Shown here one piece after another: positions 20,179-34,007 of a stretch of 64,000 bases of DNA. A program made the position numbers and the translations under genes. The notes beneath the pieces were generated by a model. The model made no database searches. It was not told the DNA's origin and worked only from the letters and a program-made list of their open reading frames with translations. The stretch's first letter is position 1; every line of letters begins with the position of its first letter. The stretch comes from Dioscorea cayenensis subsp. rotundata (lineage: Eukaryota > Streptophyta > Magnoliopsida > Dioscoreales > Dioscoreaceae), in contig NC_052490.1 of the NCBI RefSeq assembly GCF_009730915.1, forward strand, positions 31,992,625 through 32,056,624, in the 5' to 3' direction.

Positions 20179-23100
20179 ATGGCCACGCTTCAAGCTTCAC
20201 TCCTCTTTCGCCCCTCGCTCTCGCCTTCGCTCCATCTCCCCGGCCTCCGCCGCCCTGGCGCACCATCGTCTTGTATCGCGGCGCCCAACAATCCTCATAG
20301 ACTTCGCTCTCATCGTCGCCTTGCGATTGCTCCACGGGCATTACCTCAAGACGATCCAAATCCCGCTCTTGAACCCTCGAGAAGCTCTGAGCTTTCTGGA
20401 GAAACCGGTCTTGATGGCTCGGTTTTGGATCCCGAGCCTGCGGCAGAAGCAGTGGGCGATGATGTCGTTGCCTCTTGGGAAGCGGCTGTGGCGGTCGGGG
20501 GTGGTGGTGAGGTTGTGGAGAAGAAGGGAGTGGATAGTGCGGTCGGGACGCCGGTTCTTGCATTCTTGATGGGGATTTTGGCTTCGGCGAGGAAGGGTTT
20601 GGATAAGGCGGCGATGTCGGAGTGGCTGAGCTGGTGGCCGTTCTGGAGACAGGAGAGGCGGCTTGAGCGGTTGATCGCGGATGCGGATGCCAGCCCTAAG
20701 GATGCGGCCAAACAGAGCGCTTTGCTTGCCGAGCTCAATAAGCACAGGTTTTGACAATCGAATCTGAATTCATTTTCTCATTTTGATTAGATAAGTCTGC
20801 TGAATATTTTGGTGTTGTGCGTTTTCAAAAACACTCATGATTTCTATTGCTGTGAAAAATTTTGCAGTCCTGAATTAGTCATCAAACGGTTTGAACAAAG
20901 AAGTCATGCTGTTGATAGCAAAGGAGTAGCTGAATATCTCCGTGCGCTTGTTGTCACCAATTCACTTGCAGAGTATCTTCCAGATGAGGCATCAGGGAAG
21001 CCTTCTGGTCTCCCGGCACTGGTAGTGTTAAGCTCCTTTTATTTTTTCTGTTTTAGGGTCGTATGTACAGAACTTCTTCTACATTCATTGAAATCATGTT
21101 CACAGTTCTATCCTCAGTAGTGTAAAAGGATTGCTTGCTTTAAGTGTTTTTGCTTTTAGAGTTATGTGTTTCTATTGCTTTGCAGATACATCTTGAATGA
21201 TATACTATTCAAAGAGTTCTCTTAATTGTGCCACCTCATATTCTCTGCAAAAATGAACCTAACCCTTTTTGTCGCTATCGATTTCTGACTTATCTGAAAA
21301 ATATATTCATGTCAGTAGTTGCAAGAGTTAAAGCAACGCGTGTCAGGGAACGAGGACGAATCATTTTTGAATCCTGGCGTGTCAGAAAAGTTGCCCTTAC
21401 ATGTGGTTATGGTAAGTGTCGGTAGCATAGCATTTTGGAAAGCCCAATAGAGAAGAAAATATTATTGAATCGCTTCAAATGAATGCAGCATGTTACTTAT
21501 CTTTTCATCCAGTATTTTATATATTGTAAGACAATTTAGACTTAGCATCCTTTTACTTTCTTTTGTTAGGTTGACCCTAAGGCTTCTAGTAGATCCACAC
21601 GATTTGCTCAGGAGCTCCTCTCAACCATCTTGTTTACCATTGTCGTGGGTCTGATGTGGTATGCTTTTTTCGCCCTCCCAAGTTAAAGAAGAAATATTCT
21701 AATAATTGTTCTTGTCAAAAAATTAGTGTTTACGCAGCTACTGTGCAACTTTTGGGTTTTAATTCTGTATGTTAAGTTATACATGGAAAATTTCTAGTAT
21801 ATTTTTAGTTTTTATAATAGGTGTTAGTGATGTCTAATTTGCTTTCAGTTTATTGGGCATGTTCCATGCCAAGTCATTGCAAGCAGAAGCTTTCTTTAAG
21901 TGCTTCTTATTACAACTCTGTAACTCTTCTTTAGCTCCTTTCCTTTAATCTTTTTTTTATGCATCTCCTGGCTAGAACCATTTTGCATGTTCTTCAATTA
22001 TCAATTTTTTTTTGTTTACCATATCTTAATGTGATCCTCGGTACCTCCATCTCGGATTCATCTTTGTACAACATCCTATTGTATTCAGAACATGATCCCA
22101 TAAACCTATCAGAATTCTAATTTCCTGATGCACATTAATTAGCAAGATCTGGGTCATGGGAGACTAAACAGGAGAATTCCAAGATATGTGTTTGGATTTT
22201 TTTATTATTATTATTATTCTAGTATGAGGATCTGATGAGTATTCTGTTGTTTTTAAAAGTTTTTTGGTGATTAGATGGTGGCTTTTGTGCATGGTCTTAG
22301 TGTACTTTGAGCTTTTCCTTGATTTTTCTTTTTTCTTCTTTTTCCCCCTCTCAATCTATAACATTTCATGAGTTTCCATTGCCAGGGTGATGGGTGCAGC
22401 TGCCCTTCAGAAGTATGTGGGCAGCTTAGGTGGTATAGGTGCATCAGGCGTTGGTTCAAGTGCTACATATACTCCAAAAGAATTAAGTAAGGAAATCATG
22501 CCGGAGAAGGTAATATATCTTGTTCATGTAAAGAGCCTTTTTTTAAAATTGAATATTGGATTCAAATAGTGAGAATATATAATTTTTTTAGATATTACTA
22601 TCAAAAGGTGAATGATTAAACCTTCTAAAATTTAAAATAAAGTTTTTGATTGAAATAGGGGGAAAACTCCAAAAACCTCTTACTATTTAAGAGTCTGTTA
22701 TGCTTTCAATAATTTTTTGGTTCTAGATTAAATTCAAAATTTTGGCATTCAAGTTTGTGATTGCATCTTGAATGGAATCATAGTTGGCTCACATGACAGG
22801 GACATGGATATCCTTGCCAGCCAGTTGAAAAACCCCATAGTGTAATTTTCTAAATTTATTCTTTTGACTCATGCTTTTACATTTAACTCTGATGATACCT
22901 TTAGATCTGAAAATAAGTTGAGATTTGCTCTGATCTAGTTCTATAACATCTAAGAATGCATTAGAAATGAAGGATTAGAAAGGTGCACTCATCAAGAAGA
23001 GTACGATGTTGGCCCGAGAGGCAGTTTCTGTATATGTGAATTCTCCTTGGTCAAACAGCTGGATATGTTGGGCATAAGGGCTTAAGAGATACTTTTTATA

Positions 23101-26100
23101 TACAGGGATCCACAGATATTCTCTACTACAAACCTGACTGTTTTTTTTTTTTTTAACAAAATGGACCGTTGCTAATACACATATGATCTAAGGCTAAATC
23201 TTGTAACATGATTTGAATTGATGTAGATATTTTCCAACCTGACAAAAGTATTCTCCTTGATCATCTTCTGTATTGATTCAACCTGATGTTGACCACTGTT
23301 GGCACCGCACAGTATTTAGCTTCTTGACTTCTTCTCATTCATAACTCCTTTCTGATTTGCCTATAATTTTTAGCATTATATTTTTTTTAAGTAGTATTCT
23401 TCTATTTTGATGCTTACCATGTTTGATCGTATTATATGTCTAGAATGTGAAAACCTTCAAGGATGTCAAAGGGTGTGATGATGCGAAACAAGAGCTTGAG
23501 GAAGTGGTTGAATACCTGAAAAACCCAGGAAAATTTACACGGCTTGGTGGAAAACTACCAAAGGTTTGTTCATATGCTTGTCACTACTTGGATCTTTATC
23601 TTCTATAGCTGCTCCTTGTGTTGATGCAGTAGTATGTTTAGCTAAAGTTTGTAAAGGACTACTTTGAGCTTGGTGTTTTCAAGACTTTCTTCCATCTTTT
23701 TTTTTTTCTTGCTGATGTGAAGTGTAGAATTCTCCATTTATTATCAATTTTAACTTTTACGCCACGATTGCTTTAATTCAGGGTATTCTTTTGACTGGTG
23801 CTCCTGGGACTGGGAAGACTTTGCTTGCAAAGGTAAGATAAATTTTTATTTATTCAGTCATTTCTTATGTCATGTTGTTACACTGGTTTATTATTATTAT
23901 TTTTTTTTCAAAGTTATGTGATTCCCTTTTAAATACTTTGTACTGCCCATTATTACCACATATATTGCAAAGCTCCACTCGTCTTATGTTCACTAATTTA
24001 CAGGAAACTTAGGTTAATATAATTGATCTGTCTGACCCTGAACTGTGATAGGTGGTCCATACGTAGTTTATATACTAGCACAATACTTAGTTCCCAGTTG
24101 AGGTCTAAGCAGTGTAATAGAGGCAAAGAGGGAAAAGGCACTTCTTAATGAGAGTCTGTCAGACCCGTGTGGAATTTTCTGATAGATATATTTGCCTAAT
24201 GGCTTAAATATCAGGCTTTTCCGCTAGTCACAGATGTATTGTGTATTAGCGTAACTAATGGTCTTGTATCAATCGTGTTAGTAAGCATGGATATGAATGT
24301 GTAAGTCTGAGTGTCTCTGTCTCATCATATAAGCTTGAGCTTTGTGTTCGGTAACTCGGTTTGCATTTCATGATAGAGTGGTGCGCAGAATGAGAATATG
24401 ATTTACATTCATGCCTTTGTTTGTGATTGGGGACTCTGATTTCCTGTGTAGGCCTTAGTGGATTTTTTTTAATTAAAAAAAAATAAAAATAAAAATAAAA
24501 ACATTGTTGAAAAGTACATAGATTGATATTCCAACTTCTTAAATGTTTATCTTAATTTTGAATAAAAATAAAAACATTGTTGAAAAGTACATAGATTGAT
24601 ATTCCAACTTCTTAAATGTTTATCTTAATTTTGATGTTTAATATAAATGTCTGAAGATACAAAGACTGGATTCAATAAACTGCATAAAATTCAACTGGCA
24701 CTTTAATTGCCTATTTCTGTTTAATCTAATGTATTATAATTAGTAAAGCCATAAGCTGAATATCTTTATGGAAGCTAAGGGATCTTCTATACTGATCCCC
24801 AGAACCTATTTTTAAGTTTATGTAATTTTTTGTATACATAAGAAGCTGTTAGATATCTATTTATCTTTAAGTTAAATAAAATTGAAAAATATGCTCTGAA
24901 TCACATATCTTAATCTTTGCCATCAGGCTTGGAGTACTGTTATTGATAAATTCATGTCTTATCATCTATAAGCTTTAGTCATATGTGTTTCTTGTTTGCA
25001 TGCCCCAAATTTAGAAGTTTGTGAATTTCTCTGAAAGATGTGCTGTTGAGCATGAGGACATCTGAACATTTGATGAATGATTTTAGAGTTGAAAACTTGA
25101 AATTATGCTATCGTTTTGGGTAAAGCCAAAACCAAATTGCCTTTTGTTTTGTGACTCTAAATGATGTTGGGCCTTGTAATTACTGTTCCAAAGGTGAGGC
25201 ATAGAGTTGGTGCAAAATGGAGGTGAATGACTTTTATTTTTGGATATTACCTTTTACCTTTTAGTGGTGTTGTGTTGGTACTTAACAAGTAATCTCTTCT
25301 TCATGATGACAATTATTTGCAATTGTCTTTCAACAGAAGGTATTTGGCAGTAAATAAATCCATAGGGTAAATTGGTTGGTTTTTGTGTTTGTATTTAGCG
25401 AAAGGGTTTGGAATGTGAAGCTCTTGAAAAAAGACTTATTATAGAGCCATGTGTTTGCCGTGCTCTGTTTCATATATGCTTCATTTGTCTATTATTTTCA
25501 GGTTTAAGGATGTATAACCTTAGTAAAAATCTTGTTAACTGGGTGCTATGTGGAGGGTTCATTCGCTCCAGTAAATTTTCCTGCTCTCCAACTCCAAGTG
25601 AGAGGCCAGGAGTTCGAGTGTTGGTGCTATATACACTATCAGTGTTCTGGCAGAAGAATATGTTTCTTAATTCTACTCTCTGCACAGGCTTCTTTTGCTG
25701 AGAAAAAAAAAATTGTGATAGGACATATTGTCTATCTTTATTTGTAATTATCATAATATCATTGTCTTAATGGCTGGAACTGGCTTTGTTTTAGGCAATT
25801 GCTGGAGAAGCTGGGGTGCCTTTTTTCTACCGAGCAGGTTCTGAATTTGAGGAAATGTGAGCTGGCAGTCTTGTACTATTTATTACAATCTGATTTTTTG
25901 TTATGTATTGGTCTTGCATATGTGTGGTTGATCTGTTATGGCAGGTTTGTTGGTGTCGGTGCTCGGCGTGTGAGGTCCTTATTTCAAGCTGCTAAGAAAA
26001 AGGTTTGACTCCCTGCAGCTTTTGCATCTTGGTCTCTGAATATTCAATCATGTTATGCATTTGCATGAAGGCTATTGTGTAACAATATCTGCATGTTTTC

Positions 26101-28700
26101 TTCTTTATATTGGAATTCTCTTTGCACAAATAAATCATATGGAAATTCTTTAATTAATTGTTTATGATAATCATATATATGTAGGGCATTTGCAACTAAA
26201 GGTTTGTCAAATCAGTAACTTCCACTTGTACTGGAAAAGGAGGTCTATTAAGTCAGATTACATCTTCCAGGAAATCTATTTCAATCTTCCTTTCTATTTA
26301 TAAGAATTTGACATATATGTTTGATTACTTTAAGCAAGTACAGGGAGCTTTGCTGTTTTCAGTTCTTGAGTTCTGGTTGTCTTAGTTGTACTCTCAGTCG
26401 TAGAATTTTGTCTGTTTGGAATCTTGATCTCTCTGTTCGTTTTTATAATTTATCTTCTTTCTATGTTTTTAAATAAAAAAGGGGTGGACAGAGCCTCGTG
26501 GTTAAAAAGTCCTTAAGGATGCACATCCTCCTTCTCAAAGTAGAGTGCTCCAAATTGAATAAGATGAGTATTGAATACCTATGTTGATGTGATATGTCAA
26601 TGCCATCTGCAGGCACCTTGCATCATTTTCATTGATGAAATAGATGCTGTAGGGTCCACTAGAAAGCAATGGGAAGGGCATACTAAGAAAACATTGCATC
26701 AACTTCTTGTTGAAATGGACGGCTTTGAGCAGAATGAGGTATACTTTTTAAACTTGATCTGTTGCCTTTTAATTCCTGTTCGTTATCTCAGCTGCTTTAA
26801 ATATTTTTTACCAGGGGATAATATTGATGGCTGCAACAAATTTGCCGGATATCCTCGATCCAGCATTGACGAGACCTGGAAGATTCGACAGACACGTGAG
26901 TTAAAAAATATTATATAAATATATATATTGTTACATTTTTTCTGCAATTGGCTTTTGAGTTTCTATGGCGTTAGCAGAGTGTCAAGCATGTTTGTTTTTG
27001 TCAAACTAATTTTGAAGGCATTTTCTTCCATCAAGCATGCCAATCATATTTAACACTTTGGTTTTCCGACTTTGAATTGAATTTTCTTGCTTCAAGATCC
27101 TTTAGGTATCTGCTTATCTACAGAGGTTTTTGATGTAGATTGTTGTTCCAAACCCTGATGTGAAAGGTCGACAAGAGATTCTGGAGCTCTATTTGCAAGA
27201 CAAACCATTGGCTGATGATGTGGATGTAAAAGCGATTGCCCGTGGTACTCCTGGCTTCAATGGTGCAGGTTTGTTTTCCAGTTTCTTTTGAGTTATTTAT
27301 CAGATGAACAACAACCTCAACGTTGTTGGCTCCCCTTTCTTGTGGTCTTGTGATATTCACTCCATGACAATCTGCTACTGTTTTTTTCCTATTTGGTAGG
27401 GAGCATCCCTTCATTTGTTCATAATAGCTACAGTTAATTTGTTGTTTCATCTTTTCAATCAGATCTAGCAAATCTTGTAAATATTGCTGCCATTAAGGCT
27501 GCAGTAGACGGTGCTGAGAAATTAACTGCTGCACAGTTGGAATTCGCAAAGGACAGAATAATTATGGGAACAGAGAGAAAAACTCTGTTTTTATCTGAAG
27601 AATCAAAAAAGGTATACATATAATTTTTTTTTTATTACTTAATTGTTATTCATTCAGTCCCAGATTTGTCTTTGTACCATCTGTGATTGAAAACCACTCT
27701 GCCTACTATTTAATCCTCAACAAGGACATGCTTTCAGTGGCTTAAGTAACATCCCTTTTCTTGCCTTGTGTTTAGCTCACTGCCTACCATGAGAGTGGTC
27801 ATGCTATTGTGGCACTAAATACTGATGGTGCACATCCTATTCATAAGGCGACAATAATGCCACGAGGCTCCGCTTTGGGGATGGTTACTCAGCTGCCAAC
27901 TCAAGATGAAACATCTATCAGCAAGAAGCAGTTGCTAGCACGTCTTGATGTCTGTATGGGAGGCAGAGTTGCAGAGGAGATTATTTTTGGGGAAGAACAT
28001 GTTACAACTGGTGCCAGTAATGATCTCCATACCGCTACAGAGCTTGCACAGTACATGGTAATATTTCCAGGTCTTTTTGAGGACTGATTTACTTCTGTTA
28101 AGATCAGTTCTGATTGTCATTTTCTCGTCTTGCCATGTCAGGTGTCAACTTGTGGAATGAGCGACACAATTGGCCCTGTGTACGTCAAAGAGCGACCGGG
28201 TGCAGAGATGCAGTCACGAATTGATGCAGAAGTATGCACTAAGAATTTTAGCGCATTGTTATGTTTTAACACAAGAACTATCTTTATTAACATTTTGAAA
28301 TATGCAGGTGGTGAAGCTCTTGAGAGAAGCTTATGATCGAGTAAAAGGCTTACTAAAAAAGGTTTGTTACTCAGCTCTCGTGTATATATATAATCTAATA
28401 AATACATCTATGCATATATTAGATAAGAATATGCAATATTTTGCATTATATTCGGTTCAACTTTCATTAAATCATGGGTACTACCAGTCTTTGAGAAATA
28501 AGTTTGCCGTCACTTCATCTTGCAATGTTTCTCATTGATTCGATATTTTCCTTTTCTAACAGCATGAAAATGCATTACATGCATTAGCAAATGCATTGCT
28601 CGAGTATGAAACCCTCAGTGCAGATGAGATAAAGAAAATCCTCAATCCTTACCAGGAAGCCGAACTATCTGAACAAGAAGAGGCACTCGCTTTGACATAA
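20179..28700 (+). CDS. FTSH11: ATP-dependent zinc metalloprotease FtsH11, chloroplast/mitochondrial
   Basis: Seventeen exons keep frame: 20179-20747, 20868-21021, 21319-21411, 21570-21658, 22386-22509, 23444-23563, 23782-23832, 25795-25856, 25945-26002, 26613-26738, 26815-26895, 27139-27268, 27463-27611, 27776-28057, 28142-28231, 28308-28361 and 28563-28700, giving 789 residues; the Arabidopsis protein is about 806. FtsH11 is a membrane-bound AAA+ protease of the plastid envelope (also reported in mitochondria) needed for thermotolerance. Visible: transit peptide beginning [16 protein letters not shown]; one membrane span at about 288-310; Walker A GAPGTGKT (389-396); Walker B IIFIDE (444-449); second region of homology from 483 ([20 protein letters not shown]); zinc site HESGH (607-611) with the downstream Asp in [13 protein letters not shown]. 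The single membrane span fits FtsH11. The ATG in GCCGCCATGG context is preferred over upstream in-frame codons. All catalytic residues are present. Confidence 0.96.
24488..24633. repeat. 73-bp tandem duplication in FTSH11 intron 7
   Basis: Two adjacent, essentially identical copies of a 73-bp unit containing ACATTGTTGAAAAGTACATA, TTGATATTCCAACTTCTTAA and ATGTTTATCTTAATTTTGA. The near-identity suggests a recent local duplication. The intron (23833-25794) is the longest of the gene and also holds a SINE-like stretch near 25560-25700. Confidence 0.9.
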
Positions 28701-30495
28701 AAGATGCATTCGTTGATACCAGTTCTTCCAAACTGCAGAGCATGTACAGTGTTGCAAGCACAGGTATTCTAAGGAGCCCAGCGATCTTCTTTTTTATTTG
28801 AGACTTCAGCTGCATATTTGACTTATCATATTCTTTAACCGACATTCATATTTAGGAGGTGAGGTAGGGGTGGTAGGGTTTTTTTTTTTTCGATGTGTTA
28901 TTTGTAGCATTACAGCCAAGGAAACTAGTAAATTACATAGAAATTTAGGAGGTGCTTGTATTCTAAAAACCAGAAGTTATGTGTTAGAAATTGTACAAAC
29001 TGAATGCTTTCTGTTATTTACCAATGGCAAAGTAATTCTGGTTTTTATTTAAATACTTTGTACCATGAGCTGTATTAGAAAATGTATTATGTTTCTTCAG
29101 TGATGCAAATCCTTGGCTTCAATTTGGGGATATGTGATCAGGCCTATTCTTTTGGCCTATAATCTATTTGTGTACTTCCAGAGCACTAATTTGATTTACT
29201 AAAAAGGAAAATGCTTGTCATAATAGGATGTGTTCAGATTGAATGAAAAAACCAACACACCGAAAACTTAGGCAAAAAGTGGTGTTTTTATTGTAGATTA
29301 TGAAGAAACAAAGAGTTATATGGTCAAAGCTCTTCAACTTAATAAATGCAAGATAAAAGGGGGAAAAATAATAATAATAATAGCTAGGAAAGTGATGCAT
29401 AGTTATTGCTAGAAAGGAAAATCTAAGACACAGATGGATAAGGGTGGTGGTTAGCATGCAAATAACCAGTGAGACTGTGAGGCAATGCCAACTTGAACTA
29501 AATAATGAGAGAGAGTGGGCCATCTTTTTCTCTTCTTCTGTCTGCATTCACTTTAAACTGGGAATATGCTAAGAGCCTGAGTCATGGACCTCCTCCTCTC
29601 ATATTCCATGGCCACAAAGAGAAATCAAAAGTGACTTCTTCTTTCATTTATCCTTTTCTTTTTTTTTTCTTTTTATATGTGACAATATATGTCTCCATTG
29701 TAAAATAGATAATTATATAAGTTGTGTAATTAAGGATTCTAAATAGTTGTAGGATCAAATCTCCATCCGGATATACATTATGTTTAAAAGAACAACCATG
29801 TCAGTTTATAAATAGTCTTCACATGAGAATGATGACCAAAACAAAGCACACTACAAGATGCTTGATACTTATGGCATCTTCTTTCAATAACTTAGAATTC
29901 CAGGACCACACAAACAGTTTTATTCAATTCACCATAAATAGAAAAAGATCAGACACAATTCATAACCAAGAGAGAAGATTCAAGGTCAGAAATATTCATA
30001 AAAGAAAAAAGAGTAATAATTCCCAAGCGAGCGAGAGCGAAACAAAATTATAATACGAAAAACATAGAAATAAAGAGTTCCCTTATTTGTTTATGGAGAA
30101 CATAATGACATGATAATATCTACAATGCCTCCAGAACACACAAGAGCACTGTTTTTCCAACACTTTCTCCAGCTTCAGGGATTTGACCTTCACCCAGACA
30201 TACCCTTATGATAAAGACCAGTTCATACATAAGAATTTATACAACATTGCAAAAGGAGACAATTTCAGATGAACCCTAGCAACTGGGGACTTCCAATTTA
30301 CAGGGTTTTGGAGGCACTTAAGAGCAGGATGTAGGTTCTTCAGCTAGCCAGACATTCAAATTCCATCACCATCCATTTCTAAGGTGGTTAGGAAGAAGAC
30401 AATAAAAGAAAGCGAGAAAGAAATAGAGAATGCTTGGATTTAGGAAGAACAGCTTGATGAGACAGGTTCAAAGTTTCAGCCATCCACTAACAACT
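28701..30495. other. Convergent 3' region between FTSH11 and PYL
   Basis: Holds the 3' UTRs of both genes. AT-rich, with no coding sequence recognised. Short frames here (for example 29218-29547 minus) have low-complexity composition and no family match. Confidence 0.5.
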
Positions 30496-31723
30496 TTAGT
30501 GAAGATCAATGGGTTCAATATGGTCTTGCACGGCTAAGCGTTCTGAAATGTCAGCCAAAGACTTGAGGTTGCACTTGATCAAAGCCTCCACGAAGTAGCA
30601 TGTTTCATCGTTTGTGTTGCCGTCGGGCACGTCAACTACAAAGGATTCTATCACTAGTGTGCCTGGCCTCCCATCGATGATCTCGGGATGGAGAGTGATG
30701 ATAGATGAGTAGTTCTGCCAAGTTATAAAACGATCAGCTAGTTATTAGATACATTTTATTGAAAAACTTGTCTAATAGAAAACACGAGTAGCAGTTTTGG
30801 CAGATTTCAATGATCAGATTAAAATGTAATACTTTCATATTCCCTGGTGAGAAGCTCATGTAAATGGAACAGAAGATTACTAACAGGTTCTTAGAGGGAT
30901 AAGAAATACTCTTGGTAATGAAGACATGAAACATCACCTCCAATTTTCTCCTGACATCATGATACAAATAATTGTTTCCAACTTAAAGAATAGAAATCAA
31001 AGTTGTTGCAAGAGTTACATTATGTATCATCTTTCCAAATTTGCCAAAAAGGAATCTACTAAGAATTCCCAAAACAATTCAATATAGAGATAACATATTG
31101 ACTTAGACATACAAATGCAACAGGCAACTGAAAATACTTGAGCACAAAAAAGTAAGTAAATAAGTAAATAAATAAAAAGAAGAGGAGGAATTACTTCACA
31201 ACATTATGAAAAGCAAAACCAGAGCACAATCACAATCCCATAAAAACAGGAAAGCATTTTCACACAAAGAAACAATCAAACAGGATAATAGAACCTGCAA
31301 AAATTATTTTGATTGATTTGCCAATTTCCAAGTGTCTTTGTATTGAAAATCTTGAATGTACAAACTATTCAATCACTGAAAACAGAAGATAATAATGCAA
31401 AAGAACTCCTCAAAACTATAATATCTCCACTCCAATTTTTCAATCCAAACTAGGTACTTCTCAAACTCCCATCCAACCCAAAGTAACCACACACCTAATA
31501 ATGCCAATAAAAATTAAAAACCCATAACTCAAACATGCCTCTGAGTTCTATATATATATATATATATACATACATATAGAACTAGCAAATCTGAAACTTT
31601 GTCCACAAGCCCAAGACCAGAATCAAAACCAAAGATAAAAGAAACAATTCCCAGCTGCTGATCATTCAACAGAACCAATCCAAGATGCAAACTTTGCTAG
31701 AAAACCAGATCAAAAACTTCATT

Positions 31724-31765
<42 letters not shown>

Positions 31766-32349
31766 TATGAGAGTGAGCATTGAAACCTTAAGCCTGTGAT
31801 CCCCTCCAACGATCTTAATACTAAGGATATGCTCATCGTCATCAAGAAGCTCCAACCTTTCCGTGCTGGTAGTCGCAGGGAGGCCAGACTTCACGTTCAC
31901 CTCGCGCACGCTCCCGATCTCTAAATCACCTTGCACCACGCATCTGCTCACAAAGGGCTTGTACTTCTGCGGCTGATCAAACCTCCTCACCAACGACCAC
32001 ACCTGCCATCAACCCCAACCTTCAAATCACTTCAAGAAAACCAAGAAAAAAAACCTAATTTTCCCTCTCAAAACCTAATCTTCAATCAAACACCTCAACG
32101 AGATCTAGTCCACCAATTCGCCCAAAAATCAATGAAAACCAAGTAGATAAAGATCAAAACGGAGATAAAAGAGAAAAGAACCAGATGGATTGGAGCTTTG
32201 ATGTGCTTCACTAAAGCCGAGCTACACTGGTTCTCTCTTGGTTCATGCTTGTGAAATCGGCGGACGTAATCAGCCTCCATGCCTCGAAGGCCAGCTCCGC
32301 TCATCTCCTCCGACCACCAGCCGCCCGCCGCCGTCGTCGGGCCGACCAT
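30496..32349 (-). CDS. PYL: PYL8/PYL9-type abscisic acid receptor
   Basis: Three exons keep frame: 32182-32349, 31787-32002 and 30496-30714, giving 200 residues. PYR/PYL/RCAR proteins are soluble START-fold receptors that, with abscisic acid bound, inhibit clade A PP2C phosphatases and so release SnRK2 kinases. Visible: the subfamily I phrases [20 protein letters not shown] and [16 protein letters not shown]; the gate loop SGLPA (95-99); the latch GGDHRL (122-127); and a C-terminal helix region ending in [14 protein letters not shown]. The three-exon layout is that of the PYL7-10 subfamily, and the sequence is closest to PYL8/9, which bind as monomers. The start at 32349 is the ATG that best fits family N-terminal length; an in-frame ATG upstream (32415) or the Met at residue 16 remain possible. 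The (GA)n tract lies in intron 2 close to the 5' splice site. Confidence 0.95.
31729..31762. repeat. (GA)n microsatellite in PYL intron 2
   Basis: About 17 GA units about 25-60 bp inside intron 2 from its 5' splice site. In transcript sense it is a (TC/CT)n pyrimidine tract. Likely polymorphic. Confidence 0.95.
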
Positions 32350-33499
32350 TCTTTCCCCTTTTCCGGCGAATCCAAGGAGCGACCTTTCGACGGCTAAGAT
32401 TCTCTCTCGCTCCACTTCTAGACAAACGAATGAACGGCTCTCAACTCTCGTCCTTTGCTCTCTCTCTCTTCTTCAGACCATCTCCGCGTACTACTACTTC
32501 TACTTCTTACTACATGATATAAAATAAAAAATGTTTTTTTTAATATTAAATAAATGGATGGATTAATTAAAAACTTTATGAAAATAAATATTAATAATAA
32601 TAACATTATTATTTTTATTATTATTAGATATATATATGGATTGGTTTCCCGGCCTCCCACCAACCCCCGCTGGATTCACGCACTGCATTATCTTCAACAC
32701 TGCCTTTGTTTTTAGACTAGCCTTTGTGTTGCAGTTAATTACAGTTTTGCCACTGTTTATTGTTCTTGTTTTTTTATTTGTTTTATGCTGACCAGAAAAA
32801 AAAAAAGTCAAATGAAATTGTGGAGTTTGACCATAAAAAAATCACATTCAATAGATAAACAGCAGAAATTTAATTGTGAGTAAATATAACTTTTTTTTTA
32901 TTTTTAAGGTGTGAAAATTAGGCATTAATTGGTGGCATAGGTGTTGCAGTCATTTGGCATATGATAAATATAATAAATAAAATTATTAAATGTTATAAAC
33001 TATAACTTTTCAAAAAGGAAAAATCATAACATGTATAATTAAAATTTTTAAAAAACACATAAATTCTTTAATTAGGAGGTGGCAAACTTCCTTTAAACAA
33101 CAACACTAGCACCAAACAAAAAAAATAAATAAATATAATATTAATAATAATAATTGTGACTAATGAGGAATCCTCCCCAACTACTCAGGAAGTGTTGTGA
33201 TTGGTTGTCATTATTTCTGGTTAGAGTGAGATCCAATGGTTGCCACCCACCTTGGAACTCACACAAACTTGGCTCACATATTACCAAGGATGGCAAAAAT
33301 TTTGTTCATTTTGAGGTCAACAAGGGCAATTTGGTAATCTCACGAACATATGTCCATGTTCCCTTTTGTGCAAGTTGCAATAATTTATATGCTCATATTA
33401 TTAAGTTTACTTCTTTTGATGCATTCCATGCTTACACATTCAAGCAAAGTGCTTCTCCCACAGAGGGCAATAACATTTGAAGCACACTCACTTTAATAA
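32350..33499. other. PYL promoter and AT-rich intergenic region
   Basis: The first ~200 bp (CT-rich) are probably the PYL 5' UTR and core promoter. Beyond about 32.6 kb the sequence becomes repeat-like and AT-rich. A plus-strand frame at 33163-33480 (105 residues) matches nothing I know. Confidence 0.45.
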
Positions 33500-33711
33500 T
33501 AACTGAAATAAATAAATAAATAAATAGTTCATGCTCACATGTTCAGAGAGTAGACTTGTGATGAAATTGATATTACCTTCTCTCACTTTTGTTTATTATC
33601 CAAAAATAAATAATTAATTAAAATTTTATTAAATTATGAACCTATGATTGATGTTTTAACTTGTGTATTGTGTTTACATTTTTTTTATATAGAAATAATA
33701 ATAATATAATA

Positions 33712-34007
33712 CTCTCACTCCGTTTTTTTTTACTTATTTCAGTTTAGAAATTTTTTTCGTATTTTTACTTATTTATTTTTAAAAAATTATAAAATATTAA
33801 ATATTATTTTTTTTAATTTTATTTTTTATATTTAATGTATCTCTACAACTTTCAATAAATTATATTCAATTACACATTTTTTACGGCATATTTAAAATAA
33901 AAGTAAATTTTAAATAATTTTTTATAACTTCAATTAATTTCAATTATTTTTTTTTAATTCATGTAAATTAGGTAAAATAAACAAACAGTAAACCAGATCG
34001 GAGGAAG
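33712..34007. mobile_element. Stowaway-like MITE shared by both segmental copies (D1 copy)
   Basis: Begins CTCTCACTCCGTTTTTTTTT and ends in the complementary GATCGGAGGAAG, flanked by TA on both sides, as in Tc1/mariner-derived Stowaway MITEs (CTCCCTCC-type ends). 296 bp, no coding capacity. The matching D2 copy is at 53540-53803, so the insertion predates the duplication. Confidence 0.75.

Noticed and set aside
20024-20757. Overlapping minus-strand and alternate plus frames in FTSH11 exon 1
   Set aside because: GC-rich exon 1 keeps all frames open; only the MATLQASLL frame joins the downstream FtsH exons in phase.
25408-25760. Open frames in FTSH11 intron 7 and a SINE-like phrase (CCAGGAGTTCGAGTGTTGG)
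   Set aside because: They lie between verified splice sites of FTSH11 and have no protein match; probably repeat-derived.
26471-26570. tRNA-like phrase CCTCGTGGTTAAAAAGTCC in FTSH11 intron 9
   Set aside because: No B box at the right distance and no folding into a tRNA; at most a SINE fragment.
29218-29547. 109-codon minus-strand frame downstream of FTSH11
   Set aside because: Low-complexity hydrophobic and Tyr-run sequence, no family resemblance, no promoter evidence; consistent with a chance frame in 3' UTR DNA.
33163-33480. 105-codon plus-strand frame
   Set aside because: No recognisable motif, AT-rich surroundings, no sign of splice partners; left unannotated as a gene.
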